Shown here one piece after another: positions 33,819 to 43,003 of a DNA stretch of 64,000 nucleotides (the stretch's first letter is position 1; each line of letters starts with the position of its first letter). The DNA is taken from assembly GCA_002387735.1 (NCBI GenBank), contig DGKJ01000053.1, positions 1 through 64,000 of the forward strand, in the 5' to 3' direction. The notes beneath the pieces were generated by a model. That model did no database searches. It saw only the letters and a program-made list of their open reading frames with translations, and was not told the DNA's origin. Origin of the DNA: Bacteriovoracaceae bacterium UBA4573. Its GTDB lineage: Bacteria > Bdellovibrionota > UBA1018 > UBA923. A program made the translations under genes and the position numbers.

Positions 33819-35537
33819 CTACTCGTCAATTGAAACAGGGCGCTCTTTAATGCGCTTCGGAGTTAGAAAGTTTTTCTTTCGAATTGGTGAATACTTTTTA
33901 AGGTATTCGATGACGATATCTCGTAAAAAAACTCCCTCAAAGGTTTTTACTCGATGTTTTTTTACTCGATCAAAAATAGTGTGAAGATGGTCGCCCCCTT
34001 GGGTCAGGAAATTAATGGTGGCAATTTTATAACGTTTCCGAGGGTCAATCATTCGCCCCTCGGGTGTTAGCGTTGCGTCAAGCAAGAGATCCCGCTCCCA
34101 GTCTTCGGACACTCCGTTCGAATCCAGATCGCGATCCCAGCGACCTCGCATACCGGGTGGTGCCGCAGTTCGTGTCAGTGAGAGTCCAGCTACCGGAAAA
34201 ATCCCGTGTCCACCGCTAGTACCTATTCTTAATAGTTCGAAAAGCTCTTCTCCAGTGAGGGAGGCAATAGCCAAACTGTTGTCGAACGGCAGAACTCGAA
34301 ACACGTCGCCGTAGTTTAACTTGCCTTCCGGAAGATCTGCTCGGAGTCCCCCTTGGTTAACAAATGCACAGCAGACATCGCCATCAATCGTGCGGGCGTA
34401 TTCGAGCAAAGCGTCGGCAACTAGATTGCCGAGAGCAAGTTCCGTTGTGTGCACTTTTTCGAAGCGATCTTCTGATTCACCAACCGGGAGCCGCTTAAGA
34501 TCCTCGGCGTTGTCTCGATACCGAGCCATGGCATTGGTAATGTCCAAAACGGCTGCTGGCTCGTTGGCTTTCGTCGGTACCTCGGACCAAGATGCGAATT
34601 CGTGGCGGCGGTTTTTCTTCCAAAGCTTTAGAACTCCAACGGTGCGGGCGTAAGAACCTGCTTCTATGACCGGGGTTCCATGGATCACTTCTTGAGCTTT
34701 CAAATGGGTATGGCCAGCAACTACTGCATCAAGAGTGCCTTGAGGAAGTTTTTCTAGCAGATCGAGGATCTCGGCACGATCACCGCGTTCCCGACAACGG
34801 CCCTCCTTATTGCAAAGCAGACCCGCGTGGGCCACCAGCACTACAAAATCACAACGTTGACTGGTTCGCAGATACTTGGATTCGGCCAAGACAACGCTGT
34901 AGAGCGCTTTAAAACGAACATTTTTTACGAAGTCGACGACAGTAATGTGTTCGGTGCTTGGTGTAGTGGCACCGATGACACAAGTTTTGGTTTCGTTTTT
35001 ATGAAAATAAGCACGCGGAGCAAACACCGTTCTTTGTCCGAGCGCGTTACAGCGTGGACCCGGTTTGCAACTTGGCGCATTTTTTTGAATCAAATTTGCC
35101 GAAAGCCAGGCGAACTTGGCTTCTTTGACTCGTTTTTTTAAATTTCCAAGACCGTCTTCGCCTTTTTTTACGTCGATACGCCCCTCAACTGCCGGCCCGT
35201 AATCGAGCTCGTGATTTCCGATGGCGGCAGCATCGAATCCAATCAGGTTATATAAATCCACTACCGCGCGACCTTTGCTCAAATTGCCTTCGAGAGACCC
35301 TTGGAATAAATCTCCTCCGTCGAAAAGGAGCGCGCTTTGCGGATAGATTTCTCGAAGATTTCGAATTGTTTCCGCGAAGGGCTCCGCCCTTTCAATATTT
35401 GCATGAAAGTCCGAGGTGGCCAAAATAACGAGATCAGCGCGCTCGCCTTGCTCGCTTGCACTGGGTGGCCGGCCGGCACAAGCACTAAACGCAACTAAGA
35501 GCAAAACCCCTAATAGGGTTTTAACCGAAGGGTTCAT
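33819..35537 (-). CDS. UshA/5'-nucleotidase family metallophosphoesterase (exported, possible lipoprotein)
   Basis: About 572 residues from ATG 35537 (a GTG just before, at 35540, overlaps the rdgB stop). The signal ends in AFSAC followed by AGRPPSAS, a non-standard lipobox. Metal motifs are ILATSDFHANIE, FDGGDLFQG, GNHELDYG, VAHAGLL and AGHTHLKA; the C-domain carries FVNQGGLRADLPEG and DNSLAIASLTGEEL. It probably hydrolyses nucleotides or sugar-nucleotides outside the inner membrane. It follows rdgB directly, so nucleotide clean-up and salvage may be linked. Confidence 0.88.
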   Translation of the reverse strand: MNPSVKTLLGVLLLVAFSACAGRPPSASEQGERADLVILATSDFHANIERAEPFAETIRNLREIYPQSALLFDGGDLFQGSLEGNLSKGRAVVDLYNLIGFDAAAIGNHELDYGPAVEGRIDVKKGEDGLGNLKKRVKEAKFAWLSANLIQKNAPSCKPGPRCNALGQRTVFAPRAYFHKNETKTCVIGATTPSTEHITVVDFVKNVRFKALYSVVLAESKYLRTSQRCDFVVLVAHAGLLCNKEGRCRERGDRAEILDLLEKLPQGTLDAVVAGHTHLKAQEVIHGTPVIEAGSYARTVGVLKLWKKNRRHEFASWSEVPTKANEPAAVLDITNAMARYRDNAEDLKRLPVGESEDRFEKVHTTELALGNLVADALLEYARTIDGDVCCAFVNQGGLRADLPEGKLNYGDVFRVLPFDNSLAIASLTGEELFELLRIGTSGGHGIFPVAGLSLTRTAAPPGMRGRWDRDLDSNGVSEDWERDLLLDATLTPEGRMIDPRKRYKIATINFLTQGGDHLHTIFDRVKKHRVKTFEGVFLRDIVIEYLKKYSPIRKKNFLTPKRIKERPVSIDE

Positions 35538-35539
35538 CA

Positions 35540-36178
35540 CTAAGGCCGTACGAGCTTTAGGTTTTTTTCTTTGATCTGTTGCATCAGAGCGGCAAGAGCT
35601 CTGGCCCGGTGACTAAGTTCGTTTTTTTGTTCGAGAGCCATTTCGGCCATCGACAAATCGGTGTCCTTTACCAAAAAAATGGGATCATATCCAAAGCCGT
35701 TGGGGCCCCGAGGAGTTTCAAGAATAGACCCTTCAACTGTTCCGGTAGCGGAAACCACAACGCCTTCCATAAAAAACACCAAGGTACAGACGAATCGCGC
35801 GGTGCGTTTGTCTTTCGGTACTCCTCGCAGTTCTTCAAGAAGTTTACGTACATTCGATTCTGATTTGCTGTAGCCCGGTTCGATTGAAGCATAACGATCT
35901 GATAAAACGCCTGGCCGTCCACCGAGTGCGTCGACTTCCAAGCCGGAGTCGTCACTGATGGTAGGGAGTTTTCCTGCTAGGTGCGCAAGTTGTCCTTTTT
36001 CAAACGCATTTTCATAATAGGTTTTACCGTTTTCGGCCTGGGCCAAGGCCGATGCGTTCGACGTGATTTCGCCGACAGTAACCAATTTGTATTCAGGATA
36101 TTTATTAAATAGCGATTGGTATTCGCGAATTTTTCCGGCGTTTTGCGAGGCCAGCATGATCATGTTGGTAGGTCTCAT
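35540..36178 (-). CDS. rdgB: XTP/dITP pyrophosphatase (RdgB/HAM1)
   Basis: About 212 residues from ATG 36178, supported by AGGAG 9 bases upstream; the frame is open to 36217. Family landmarks are MIMLASQNAGKIREY at the N-terminus, DDSGLEVDALGGRPGVLSDRYA in the middle and GPNGFGYDPIF with ELSHRARAL towards the end. The enzyme removes non-canonical purine nucleoside triphosphates such as dITP and XTP, preventing mutagenesis. The stop TAG shares one base with the GTG in front of the next gene. Confidence 0.94.
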   Translation of the reverse strand: MRPTNMIMLASQNAGKIREYQSLFNKYPEYKLVTVGEITSNASALAQAENGKTYYENAFEKGQLAHLAGKLPTISDDSGLEVDALGGRPGVLSDRYASIEPGYSKSESNVRKLLEELRGVPKDKRTARFVCTLVFFMEGVVVSATGTVEGSILETPRGPNGFGYDPIFLVKDTDLSMAEMALEQKNELSHRARALAALMQQIKEKNLKLVRP

Positions 36179-36238
36179 AGAGGCGTTCTCCTGCTTGGTT
36201 GTGGTAGCCAGCAACATAACGCCACTGGAGAGGATTTT

Positions 36239-37213
36239 CTAGCGCGTTTGTCGTTTAGGTTTTGTGGCGGGGGTGTAGGGCTTTTCCCGGGCGCTCCACT
36301 CGCGAAGAAAGGCGGGAAATGAGTCGAAAACATCGCGCGCTGCTTCCGGTGTCATTTTCTTTTCTCGTACTAATCGTTTTTTAAATTGCGTGGCTCGTTG
36401 TTCCAGATTTTCCAGGGCCGCAGGTCGCACCCACGGGTTTAGGTACTTCGGATTGGGAATTATAAGAGCCAGGAGGATTGCTTCATGGGTACTTATCTCC
36501 TTGGCGGTGTGGCCGAAATAGGTGCGAGCAGCAGCTTCGGCCCCAAAAAGTTCGGGGCCCCATTCGATCGTATTGAGATACAATTCCAAAATCTGTTTTT
36601 TTGTGAGTTCTTTTTCAATTCGTAGCGCTAGAGGAATTTCTGTGGCCTTGCGGACCATCGATTTGTCTTTGGTGAGAAAAAGATTTTTGGCCAACTGTTG
36701 AGTAATCGTGCTGGCGCCGCGCGAAAATTTACGATCCTGAACGTCTTCTTCAATGGCGTTGCGAATCTCTTCGAGATCTAAACCAGTGTGGTCATAAAAT
36801 TTCGCATCTTCTAAAAGAATCACAAAATCCTGAAGTTCTTGCGATATTTCCGCGAGTGGCTTCCAAAGTCGAAGGCCCCGCACGGTTGTCCCCAACAAAG
36901 TACGAGTCAAAGGACAGCGGTATTCGACGACGGTTCCATCTTCGTTGAAGATTTCGTCGCAAACCGGTGGTCGCAAGCTTTTGGCGTTGAGCGAACCGGC
37001 TTTATACCAATAAACGTAGCTCGCCCAAACCAATATTGTAATTCCGATGGCGCCACCAAAAAGCATCCACCAACGCACGAGACCAAGTATCCGCGAAGCA
37101 AGTTCTAGAAAAAGTTGCGCAAAGAGAAAAAGAGCAATAACGCCTAGGCAGATGACAAAAGTTACGAGCGCGACGATGCCAGGGGAAAGCGGAGTTGAGG
37201 TGAAATCTTGCAC
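36239..37213 (-). CDS. mtgA: Monofunctional peptidoglycan glycosyltransferase (GT51, MtgA-like)
   Basis: A 324-residue protein with two hydrophobic N-terminal segments (about residues 12-36 and 45-70), then a GT51 domain: LEDAKFYDHTGLDLEEI with the catalytic Glu, FSRGASTITQQLAKNLFL, KELTKKQILELYLNTIEWG and GAEAAARTYFGHTAKEIS. It polymerises lipid II into glycan strands and has no transpeptidase domain. Two membrane segments where MtgA usually has one is a small oddity. It follows ggt by 9 bases and precedes rdgB. Confidence 0.92.
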   Translation of the reverse strand: MQDFTSTPLSPGIVALVTFVICLGVIALFLFAQLFLELASRILGLVRWWMLFGGAIGITILVWASYVYWYKAGSLNAKSLRPPVCDEIFNEDGTVVEYRCPLTRTLLGTTVRGLRLWKPLAEISQELQDFVILLEDAKFYDHTGLDLEEIRNAIEEDVQDRKFSRGASTITQQLAKNLFLTKDKSMVRKATEIPLALRIEKELTKKQILELYLNTIEWGPELFGAEAAARTYFGHTAKEISTHEAILLALIIPNPKYLNPWVRPAALENLEQRATQFKKRLVREKKMTPEAARDVFDSFPAFLREWSAREKPYTPATKPKRQTR

Positions 37214-37222
37214 CTCTCTATA

Positions 37223-38938
37223 TTAATAGACAACACCCATGCCGTCATAGCGCGGATCTGCGGCGGCTTCCCACTGGGCAGTTTTTTCTCGGCGTATGAG
37301 CATCTGCGGATAGGTGTACACGCCACTTTGTACGTCAACCTCGTAACCAGCTTCGCGAAGGGCCTCAACGGCATCGGGCGCCATGAAAGATTCGACCTCG
37401 GCAATAAATTGTTTGCCCTGGACCCAACGTGGGTGAATGCGGGCGCTGGCGATTGCCATTTTTGCGTCCAATTTGTGAATGAAATAATTTTCCAGAAATA
37501 GCGTAATGCTGGAGTGGGTGCGTAAGCCGCCTGATGCGCCCAAGACCGCTACGGGCGTTTTTCCGTCGAATAACAAAGTCGGGCTCATAGTAGAGCGAGG
37601 TCTTTTTCCAACGGCGGCGGAGTTTGGTCTTCCGGGTTCGGCGTCGAAGTCCGAGAGTTCGTTGTTTAGTAAGAAACCATGTTGCGGAACGGTAACGCCC
37701 GACCCAAAAATTTCTTCTATTGTGTTAGTGATTGAAACAGCGAGCCCCTGATTATCGATCGTACTAATTTGAGCAGTAGACCCATACTCGGGGAGACGCG
37801 GAAGGGGGCGCTGCGATTTTGGGAGCTGGTCCTTTAAAAGGTGCGTGACTCGCGTGCCAATCTTAGATTTTTTTTCATTTATCGATTTTTCGATTTCGAT
37901 CCATGCTTGTTTTTCGGCATTAGATTCAAAATATTTTTGTGGATCGATCGTGGCGAACCCACGATCTGCAATAGTTTCAGTTCGAAGTTTCTGAAAATAC
38001 GCCAGTGCTTCGACTGAAGTTATGTATCGCTCGACCGAATCATGACTGGGAACGGTTTTATCTCGATAATAGTGTTCTAAAAATCGAAGAGTCGCCCCTA
38101 CTGCAATCGAAGAACCACTGGGAGGACCTTGCATGTAAGCAGTCTTTCCGAAAATTTTAAAAGTGATCGGTTTTTCAAAAGATACTTTGTAATCTTTCAA
38201 GTCTTGTTCCGATAGGCGAACACCAAGCTTTTGGGCTTCCGTTAACCAGGATTTTGCGAGTGGGCCCGTATAGAAACTGCTTCCCCCGTTATTGGCAATT
38301 GTACGCAGAGTTTTGGCCATCTGAGGCTGTCGCAACAAGTCTCCGCGAACTAGCGGGGTTTGCCCATTTTTCGAAAAAGTGCTTTTGGTGGCGGCGAATT
38401 GTTCGATTCGTGACCAGTTCTTTTTAATATCAGCTTCGACATTGCTAGATATAGGAAAGCCATTTTGGGCCACTTCAATTGCAGGCTGCATGATGGTTTT
38501 CCAAGGCAGTTTACCCCAGCGCTTGTGAGCGGCCGCAAAACCCGCCACCGTGCCTGGTACCCCCACGGGATTAGGGCCGGTGACGCGTTGGGGATAATAA
38601 GGAATAATTTTATCGTCAGCGTCGAAAAACATTTTTGGGTGAGCCGACTTCGGTGCGACTTCTCGGTGATTTACACAACTGACCGAGCCGTTTTTCCCAA
38701 CCAAAATAAAACCGCCGCCACCGATGCCCATTTTGTGGGGAGTCGTAACGTTCACTACGAACGCTGCCGCGATTGCGGCGTCGACCGCGTTTCCGCCTTT
38801 TTTAAACATTTGAATACCAGCCTGGGTCGCGTAGTCGCTCGAAGTGGCGATCCCCCAACCAAACGCCGCAAGGGGGGCGCAAACGTGAAAAAGCAACAAA
38901 CTCAAGCAGATGCGCGCGGTCTTCTTTATGGTAATCAC
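37223..38938 (-). CDS. ggt: Gamma-glutamyltransferase (Ntn hydrolase)
   Basis: A 571-residue exported protein (signal to about residue 26). Family motifs are NAVDAAIAAAFVVNVTTPHKMGIGGGGF near the N-terminus as consecutive blocks, and the autocleavage site with catalytic Thr389 in EYGSTAQIST, where many members have TTHFS. Later come SGVTVPQHGFLLNNELSDFD and a C-terminal GGLRTHSSI glycine loop. It hydrolyses or transfers gamma-glutamyl groups, for example from glutathione, in the periplasm. The changed residues after the catalytic Thr (AQ instead of H/TH) may affect specificity. Confidence 0.92.
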   Translation of the reverse strand: MITIKKTARICLSLLLFHVCAPLAAFGWGIATSSDYATQAGIQMFKKGGNAVDAAIAAAFVVNVTTPHKMGIGGGGFILVGKNGSVSCVNHREVAPKSAHPKMFFDADDKIIPYYPQRVTGPNPVGVPGTVAGFAAAHKRWGKLPWKTIMQPAIEVAQNGFPISSNVEADIKKNWSRIEQFAATKSTFSKNGQTPLVRGDLLRQPQMAKTLRTIANNGGSSFYTGPLAKSWLTEAQKLGVRLSEQDLKDYKVSFEKPITFKIFGKTAYMQGPPSGSSIAVGATLRFLEHYYRDKTVPSHDSVERYITSVEALAYFQKLRTETIADRGFATIDPQKYFESNAEKQAWIEIEKSINEKKSKIGTRVTHLLKDQLPKSQRPLPRLPEYGSTAQISTIDNQGLAVSITNTIEEIFGSGVTVPQHGFLLNNELSDFDAEPGRPNSAAVGKRPRSTMSPTLLFDGKTPVAVLGASGGLRTHSSITLFLENYFIHKLDAKMAIASARIHPRWVQGKQFIAEVESFMAPDAVEALREAGYEVDVQSGVYTYPQMLIRREKTAQWEAAADPRYDGMGVVY

Positions 38939-39030
38939 TAATAATCCTTTAATATCATATGGTTATGCATGAATTAATTTTGACTAAAATAGTATGACTT
39001 TAGTCGGCCCAGCCATATATAATAGAAGGG

Positions 39031-40752
39031 ATGGTGGGGGAATTCGTCAATCGGATTCGAACGGGGCCGCGTTTTGCGTTGCTCCTTGTAATGGTCTTCA
39101 CGCCGGTGCTTTTTTGCGCCAAGGCCGGTGCAGAAATTCGAGCTTGCGAAAAGGAACCCCGAAAAATTATTCCGGGCTTTGACGAATCAGAAGCTCGAGT
39201 GCGTGCCCGTATCGATGCTGGCGAGACGGTTGACTTGGCTGGACTTGAAGCCTGTTCCGCAAAAATTCAAAACTGTGCAACCGATCTTTCACCGATTTCA
39301 ATTGAAACAGTCGAATTGTTCAAAAATTTTTCACTCTCCAAAACATCAAAAAAAATGGTGACCGGCAAATTCAAAAAAGAAACCAGAGAAGCCCTCGATA
39401 ACGGTGACGATCTAATTAGTTGCGACCGCGACGGTCTAGCCGCGCGTACCGCGGCAGCAGTTGCTATCGCCAGCGCGGCAGTTCAGGCCGAGGAAGATCT
39501 TGAGGCCTTAAAAGCCGACCGCATCGCGGACGAAAAAGAGCGACTGCGGCTGGCTCTAATCGCGTCACCACTGATGTGCCGAGATCTCGAAGAGTTTAAT
39601 GAACTAGCGGGGATCTCCGCGCAGGTCGATGACTTTCAGGATCGAATAGTAGAAGAAGCCGCGGTGCTTGAAGTGGTTTACGGTATGTGCAAAGGGCTAA
39701 AAACCGCATCTTCCAAATGGAAAAGATCGCGGGGTAAAAAGGGCGGATTAGATCTTGAACGAAAACTTCTCGCTTCTTTGCGAGCGCATTCAGATTTACC
39801 TAAGTTCGCCCTTTACGAAAAGTGGCCCGGTTGTCCGTGTGACAAAGACAAGTCGAGCCGTAAGATCAAAGGGGTTTGTTTCAAGGGGCTGACCCCCTAT
39901 GATCCGATCGACGAACGAGTACCGCAGTTGCTCGAGCGATATGCAGAAAAACTTCAGGCCTGGGCAGTGGCCAATGGTATGACGCTCAGTTCGGTTCAGA
40001 TGGGTGGTTGCTCCTTTGCTCGTCTGGCGCGTGCCGGCGGTCATGAAGACGGAACATTCGATCATAGTGATATCAGTTCTCACGCCGAGTCGAGTGCGTG
40101 CGATCTGTACAGTGCCACTTTCGAAGAGACGGTAAAGTCGGGTAAAGATCGAGTTAAAACTAAAACCAAAACGGTTAAATTTTTTGACCTACGAAGTAGG
40201 AAAAGAAAAAAAATTCAGTCACACCCTTTTGCAGACGCGTTTCAAAAATATTTAAATTGGATGGATAAAGAAAAACCATTAATCGAGCGAATGGCATTTA
40301 AGCGTCATGATGTGGAATTAAAACGCGAAATAGTGAAACGGGTAAATAGTTCGAAAGATCGCACTAAAGGCAAACACCACGATATTGAAGAAAAAAAATC
40401 GAAGAGCCGAATTCCCGAGGCGATTTATGACTACCGAAAATTGGCCGATGAGCTGGAAAAAAATGGTTGTCCGCTAAAAGATGAAAATTCCTGCGATCAA
40501 CTGCGCTTGGGATTTCTTTTAATAAATGCAGGACGCGATGTAGGGTTTCTCACGATTGCCCCCGGTGTCGGCAGTCACGATGGCCACGTTCACTTAGGTG
40601 CTTCGCCCGACGAACAAGACTCTCTTCGTTTGACCAGCGGGTTGATGCCCACCGAGTGTCACGATAAACTTATCGACTACTACGTGATTCGAGCCGCCGG
40701 CCTTGAACTGCCGTACCCGCAGTGCGCCGAGCGCTTTAAAATGTCTCGTTGA
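39031..40752 (+). CDS. Exported LAS-type (M15-like) zinc peptidase candidate
   Basis: A 573-residue protein with a signal peptide (cleavage near AGAEI). The first half is helical and charged. In the second half SSHAESSACDLYS carries His351 and Asp358 in the pattern SxHxxSxAxD, close to the LAS/M15 zinc motif SxHxxGxAxD, and GSHDGHVHLG gives the HxH pair His519/His521 that closes such a site. LAS enzymes include VanY, DD-carboxypeptidases and extensin-like proteins, so it probably cuts peptidoglycan or peptides outside the inner membrane. The 160 residues between motifs is unusually long. Confidence 0.65.
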   Translation: MVGEFVNRIRTGPRFALLLVMVFTPVLFCAKAGAEIRACEKEPRKIIPGFDESEARVRARIDAGETVDLAGLEACSAKIQNCATDLSPISIETVELFKNFSLSKTSKKMVTGKFKKETREALDNGDDLISCDRDGLAARTAAAVAIASAAVQAEEDLEALKADRIADEKERLRLALIASPLMCRDLEEFNELAGISAQVDDFQDRIVEEAAVLEVVYGMCKGLKTASSKWKRSRGKKGGLDLERKLLASLRAHSDLPKFALYEKWPGCPCDKDKSSRKIKGVCFKGLTPYDPIDERVPQLLERYAEKLQAWAVANGMTLSSVQMGGCSFARLARAGGHEDGTFDHSDISSHAESSACDLYSATFEETVKSGKDRVKTKTKTVKFFDLRSRKRKKIQSHPFADAFQKYLNWMDKEKPLIERMAFKRHDVELKREIVKRVNSSKDRTKGKHHDIEEKKSKSRIPEAIYDYRKLADELEKNGCPLKDENSCDQLRLGFLLINAGRDVGFLTIAPGVGSHDGHVHLGASPDEQDSLRLTSGLMPTECHDKLIDYYVIRAAGLELPYPQCAERFKMSR

Positions 40753-41494
40753 ACAACTCTTTGCAGAAACCAGATTTTCGATGGGCGTCGATCGCCAGGC
40801 GAACGCTTCGCGCGAATGATTTTGCTAATTCAGGGTGGTCCATAAAAATTTTTCTCAGACTTCTGGATAATTCGATCTGAACGCCCTGTTGCGCGGTTCG
40901 ATTGACAATATTTCGCGGGTGCATTCCCGCAAATTTTCTAGCTTCTTCCCACGGTAAAATGTGAAGGCTTGGCATGGTTCGTTCTGCGAAGTCCTCTAGA
41001 CGAGCCGCGATTTTATCTCGCAATAAACTGTTTTGACCGCCCAAGATCACAGTGGCCCGTTCATTTTCTATTGGGTTTCCGAACCAGTAAAACCCGTGCA
41101 CGCTCACGCTAGTGGAGGCTCGTTCGAGCATTTCAAGGGCTCGGGGTTCGTCGAACAAAGTGCTGGGAACATGGTGATCCCAGGCCGGTTCTTCGGGAAG
41201 AAGGGATTCAAACTTATACAGCGAGTGTTCGCCGCCGGCTATCAAGTCGGCGAGTTCCGACGTGCCTGGTTCGATATTACCGCCGTGAATTGCGAGCACT
41301 AAAATTGGCGACCGTCGCAAAATAGCCGCAACTCGAAAGTCGCGGTCTTCGGTGAATTCTTTTCGTAGTTCAAAAAAACTATCGAATCGATCGATGTGGT
41401 TTCCGTGAGTATTGTTCGCATAGGCGGCTCCGCCGGCCACCAAAAAGGTAGCAGCAAATGTGTAAATTTTTCGAAGAGTAATATTTACCGACAT
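40736..41494 (-). CDS. Poly-gamma-glutamate hydrolase-like (PghP family), exported
   Basis: A 252-residue protein with an N-terminal hydrophobic signal (residues 10-26). The core is LVLAIHGGNIEPGTSELADLI, with His70 and Glu75 as expected zinc ligands of PghP-type gamma-polyglutamate hydrolases, and VSVHGFYW giving the later histidine. PghP was described from Bacillus phage. The start ATG overlaps the CofE-like stop as TAATG, so the two proteins are coupled. The C-terminal end overlaps the convergent M15-like gene by 17 bases. The real substrate may be any gamma-linked glutamyl chain. Confidence 0.75.
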   Translation of the reverse strand: MSVNITLRKIYTFAATFLVAGGAAYANNTHGNHIDRFDSFFELRKEFTEDRDFRVAAILRRSPILVLAIHGGNIEPGTSELADLIAGGEHSLYKFESLLPEEPAWDHHVPSTLFDEPRALEMLERASTSVSVHGFYWFGNPIENERATVILGGQNSLLRDKIAARLEDFAERTMPSLHILPWEEARKFAGMHPRNIVNRTAQQGVQIELSRSLRKIFMDHPELAKSFARSVRLAIDAHRKSGFCKELFNETF

Positions 41495-42246
41495 TAAGAC
41501 CGATCTAATAGAGGTCGCAGAATTGGGAAATATAAATCTTCTTCGAGCGGCATTCCGAGATTTGCGCGCCGATCCTCTTCTACGAAAGTGAGGGCAGTGC
41601 CATGAACCACCGCGAGTGGGCGCGGAACGGTACCCTCGCCCATGGCGTAGACCGCAAGTCCCGCTAGCGCATCGACATGATTAATCTGCGTCATTTTAAA
41701 CGGTCTTCCGTAAAGGTCGGGGGCGCCCACCAGATTTTCGGTGGGTTCAAAGCCCCAGAACGACAAGCCGATTCCCGTAACTCCGCGGCGTAGCGGAGTG
41801 GTGTGAGAGTCAGTTAATATCACCCCTAGGTTTTTTAGACCCCAACGCTCGCGTAACTCTTGCCATAGTTTTTGGGCCGAGGCGTAGGGGTCGATCGGAT
41901 AGAGAATATAAAAGTCGCCAGCAGCATTGCTCTCATCGATCCCTGCCGCCGGAATTAAAAGGCCATGCGCTACGGTGAGCGTGGTGTTGTAGCCGATGGT
42001 GCCAAGAAAGTGTTCACATTCTCGACGCACCAAATCCTCTTTAGATGGTGCTTCGTCCTTCAGAAGAATTCTATTCTCGGCCAGAGAAACGATTTTCGAG
42101 GTGACGGCCAACACCATGTTTTCCCGCACCAGGGAGCGTGGCACTTGGGTCGCAATGAAATCCGCCAAGTGACCACCAACAGCAAACAGAGGCGTTTCAA
42201 CGGCTTGGACAGAAATGGCTGTAGAATTCGGTTTAGTAAGAGGCAT
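41494..42246 (-). CDS. CofE-like gamma-glutamyl ligase (F420-0:L-glutamate ligase family)
   Basis: A 250-residue protein resembling CofE: TSKIVSLAENR, the AAGIDESNAAG segment (CofE: AGxDxSN) and ILTDSHTTPLRRGVTGIGLSFWGF (CofE: DTxGRPxRxGxTxxAIG). CofE adds gamma-linked glutamates to F420-0 using GTP. No other F420 genes are in the window, and this lineage is not known for F420, so it may act on another acceptor. It overlaps the YhhQ gene by 14 bases and is coupled to the PghP-like hydrolase. Confidence 0.78.
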   Translation of the reverse strand: MPLTKPNSTAISVQAVETPLFAVGGHLADFIATQVPRSLVRENMVLAVTSKIVSLAENRILLKDEAPSKEDLVRRECEHFLGTIGYNTTLTVAHGLLIPAAGIDESNAAGDFYILYPIDPYASAQKLWQELRERWGLKNLGVILTDSHTTPLRRGVTGIGLSFWGFEPTENLVGAPDLYGRPFKMTQINHVDALAGLAVYAMGEGTVPRPLAVVHGTALTFVEEDRRANLGMPLEEDLYFPILRPLLDRS

Positions 42247-42883
42247 TTTTCGATTTACCGACCCACTTCATCGCAGCGTACATCAGCGGCGTATCTAGGG
42301 TAGCAAGCAAGGTTTTTAATAAAAACGGCGGGACCATGGCTTTCATTAATTCGGGCGCTGGGAGTACTCCCGCCAGAAAAATTGTCATGAAAACGACTGT
42401 GTCGATAGCCTGGCCGACTAATGTAGAAACATTTTTTCGAAGCCAGAAGTGGCGCCCCTCGGTACGTCTGCGAATGGCATGAAAAAGCCGTACGTCGATA
42501 AGCTGGGAAATTGTATAGGCCGTAATCGAAGCAAGCACCATACGGGGAGTTAGTGAATACATTGCCGCATAGGCTTCGGACAGGTCCCGGCGCGGTGAGG
42601 GTGGTAGCAAACCCCCAATTTCTACGATCACAAGTGCGATGACTTGAACAAAAAGTCCGGTCCAAACCATGTTGGTGGCCGTTTTTGGTCCAAAGAGTTC
42701 TGACACAATATCGCAGACTAAAAAAGTAAGAGGAAACACCAGAATTCCGGCCGAAACCGTGAATCCGCCTACCATTACCAGCTTCGAACCGATCAGATTA
42801 GCGGTCACCAGTGATCCCGAAAAAACACCGGCCAGGAGTGTGAGGGCAAAAGCTCTTTGGTCTGTCATGTGTGGGCCATCCAT
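42233..42883 (-). CDS. YhhQ/VUT family queuosine-precursor transporter
   Basis: About 216 residues from ATG 42883, chosen because the family helix starts about 10 residues later; the frame is open to 42976 and no start has a convincing ribosome site. Six membrane helices with LVTANLIGSKLV, ILVFPLTFLVCDIVSELFG and VGQAIDTVVFMTIFL, the YhhQ hallmarks. It imports preQ0/preQ1 or queuine for tRNA queuosine. It is the first gene of the run that includes the CofE-like ligase and PghP-like hydrolase. I see no preQ1 riboswitch upstream. Confidence 0.85.
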   Translation of the reverse strand: MDGPHMTDQRAFALTLLAGVFSGSLVTANLIGSKLVMVGGFTVSAGILVFPLTFLVCDIVSELFGPKTATNMVWTGLFVQVIALVIVEIGGLLPPSPRRDLSEAYAAMYSLTPRMVLASITAYTISQLIDVRLFHAIRRRTEGRHFWLRKNVSTLVGQAIDTVVFMTIFLAGVLPAPELMKAMVPPFLLKTLLATLDTPLMYAAMKWVGKSKNASY

Positions 42884-43003
42884 TAACTTAGAGGGTCGAG
42901 CGAGTTCAACTTTATCTTTTAAAGGGGAATTGCTTGGGGTCCCTTGCGGTGTCCACCGGTATTTGATATAACGCATGGCGGTATTAGAAAGGGGTTCAGG
43001 GGT

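Noticed and set aside
42884..43003. preQ1 riboswitch before the YhhQ gene
   Set aside because: No preQ1-type stem with an A-rich tail is seen in the short gap, and the start is uncertain.
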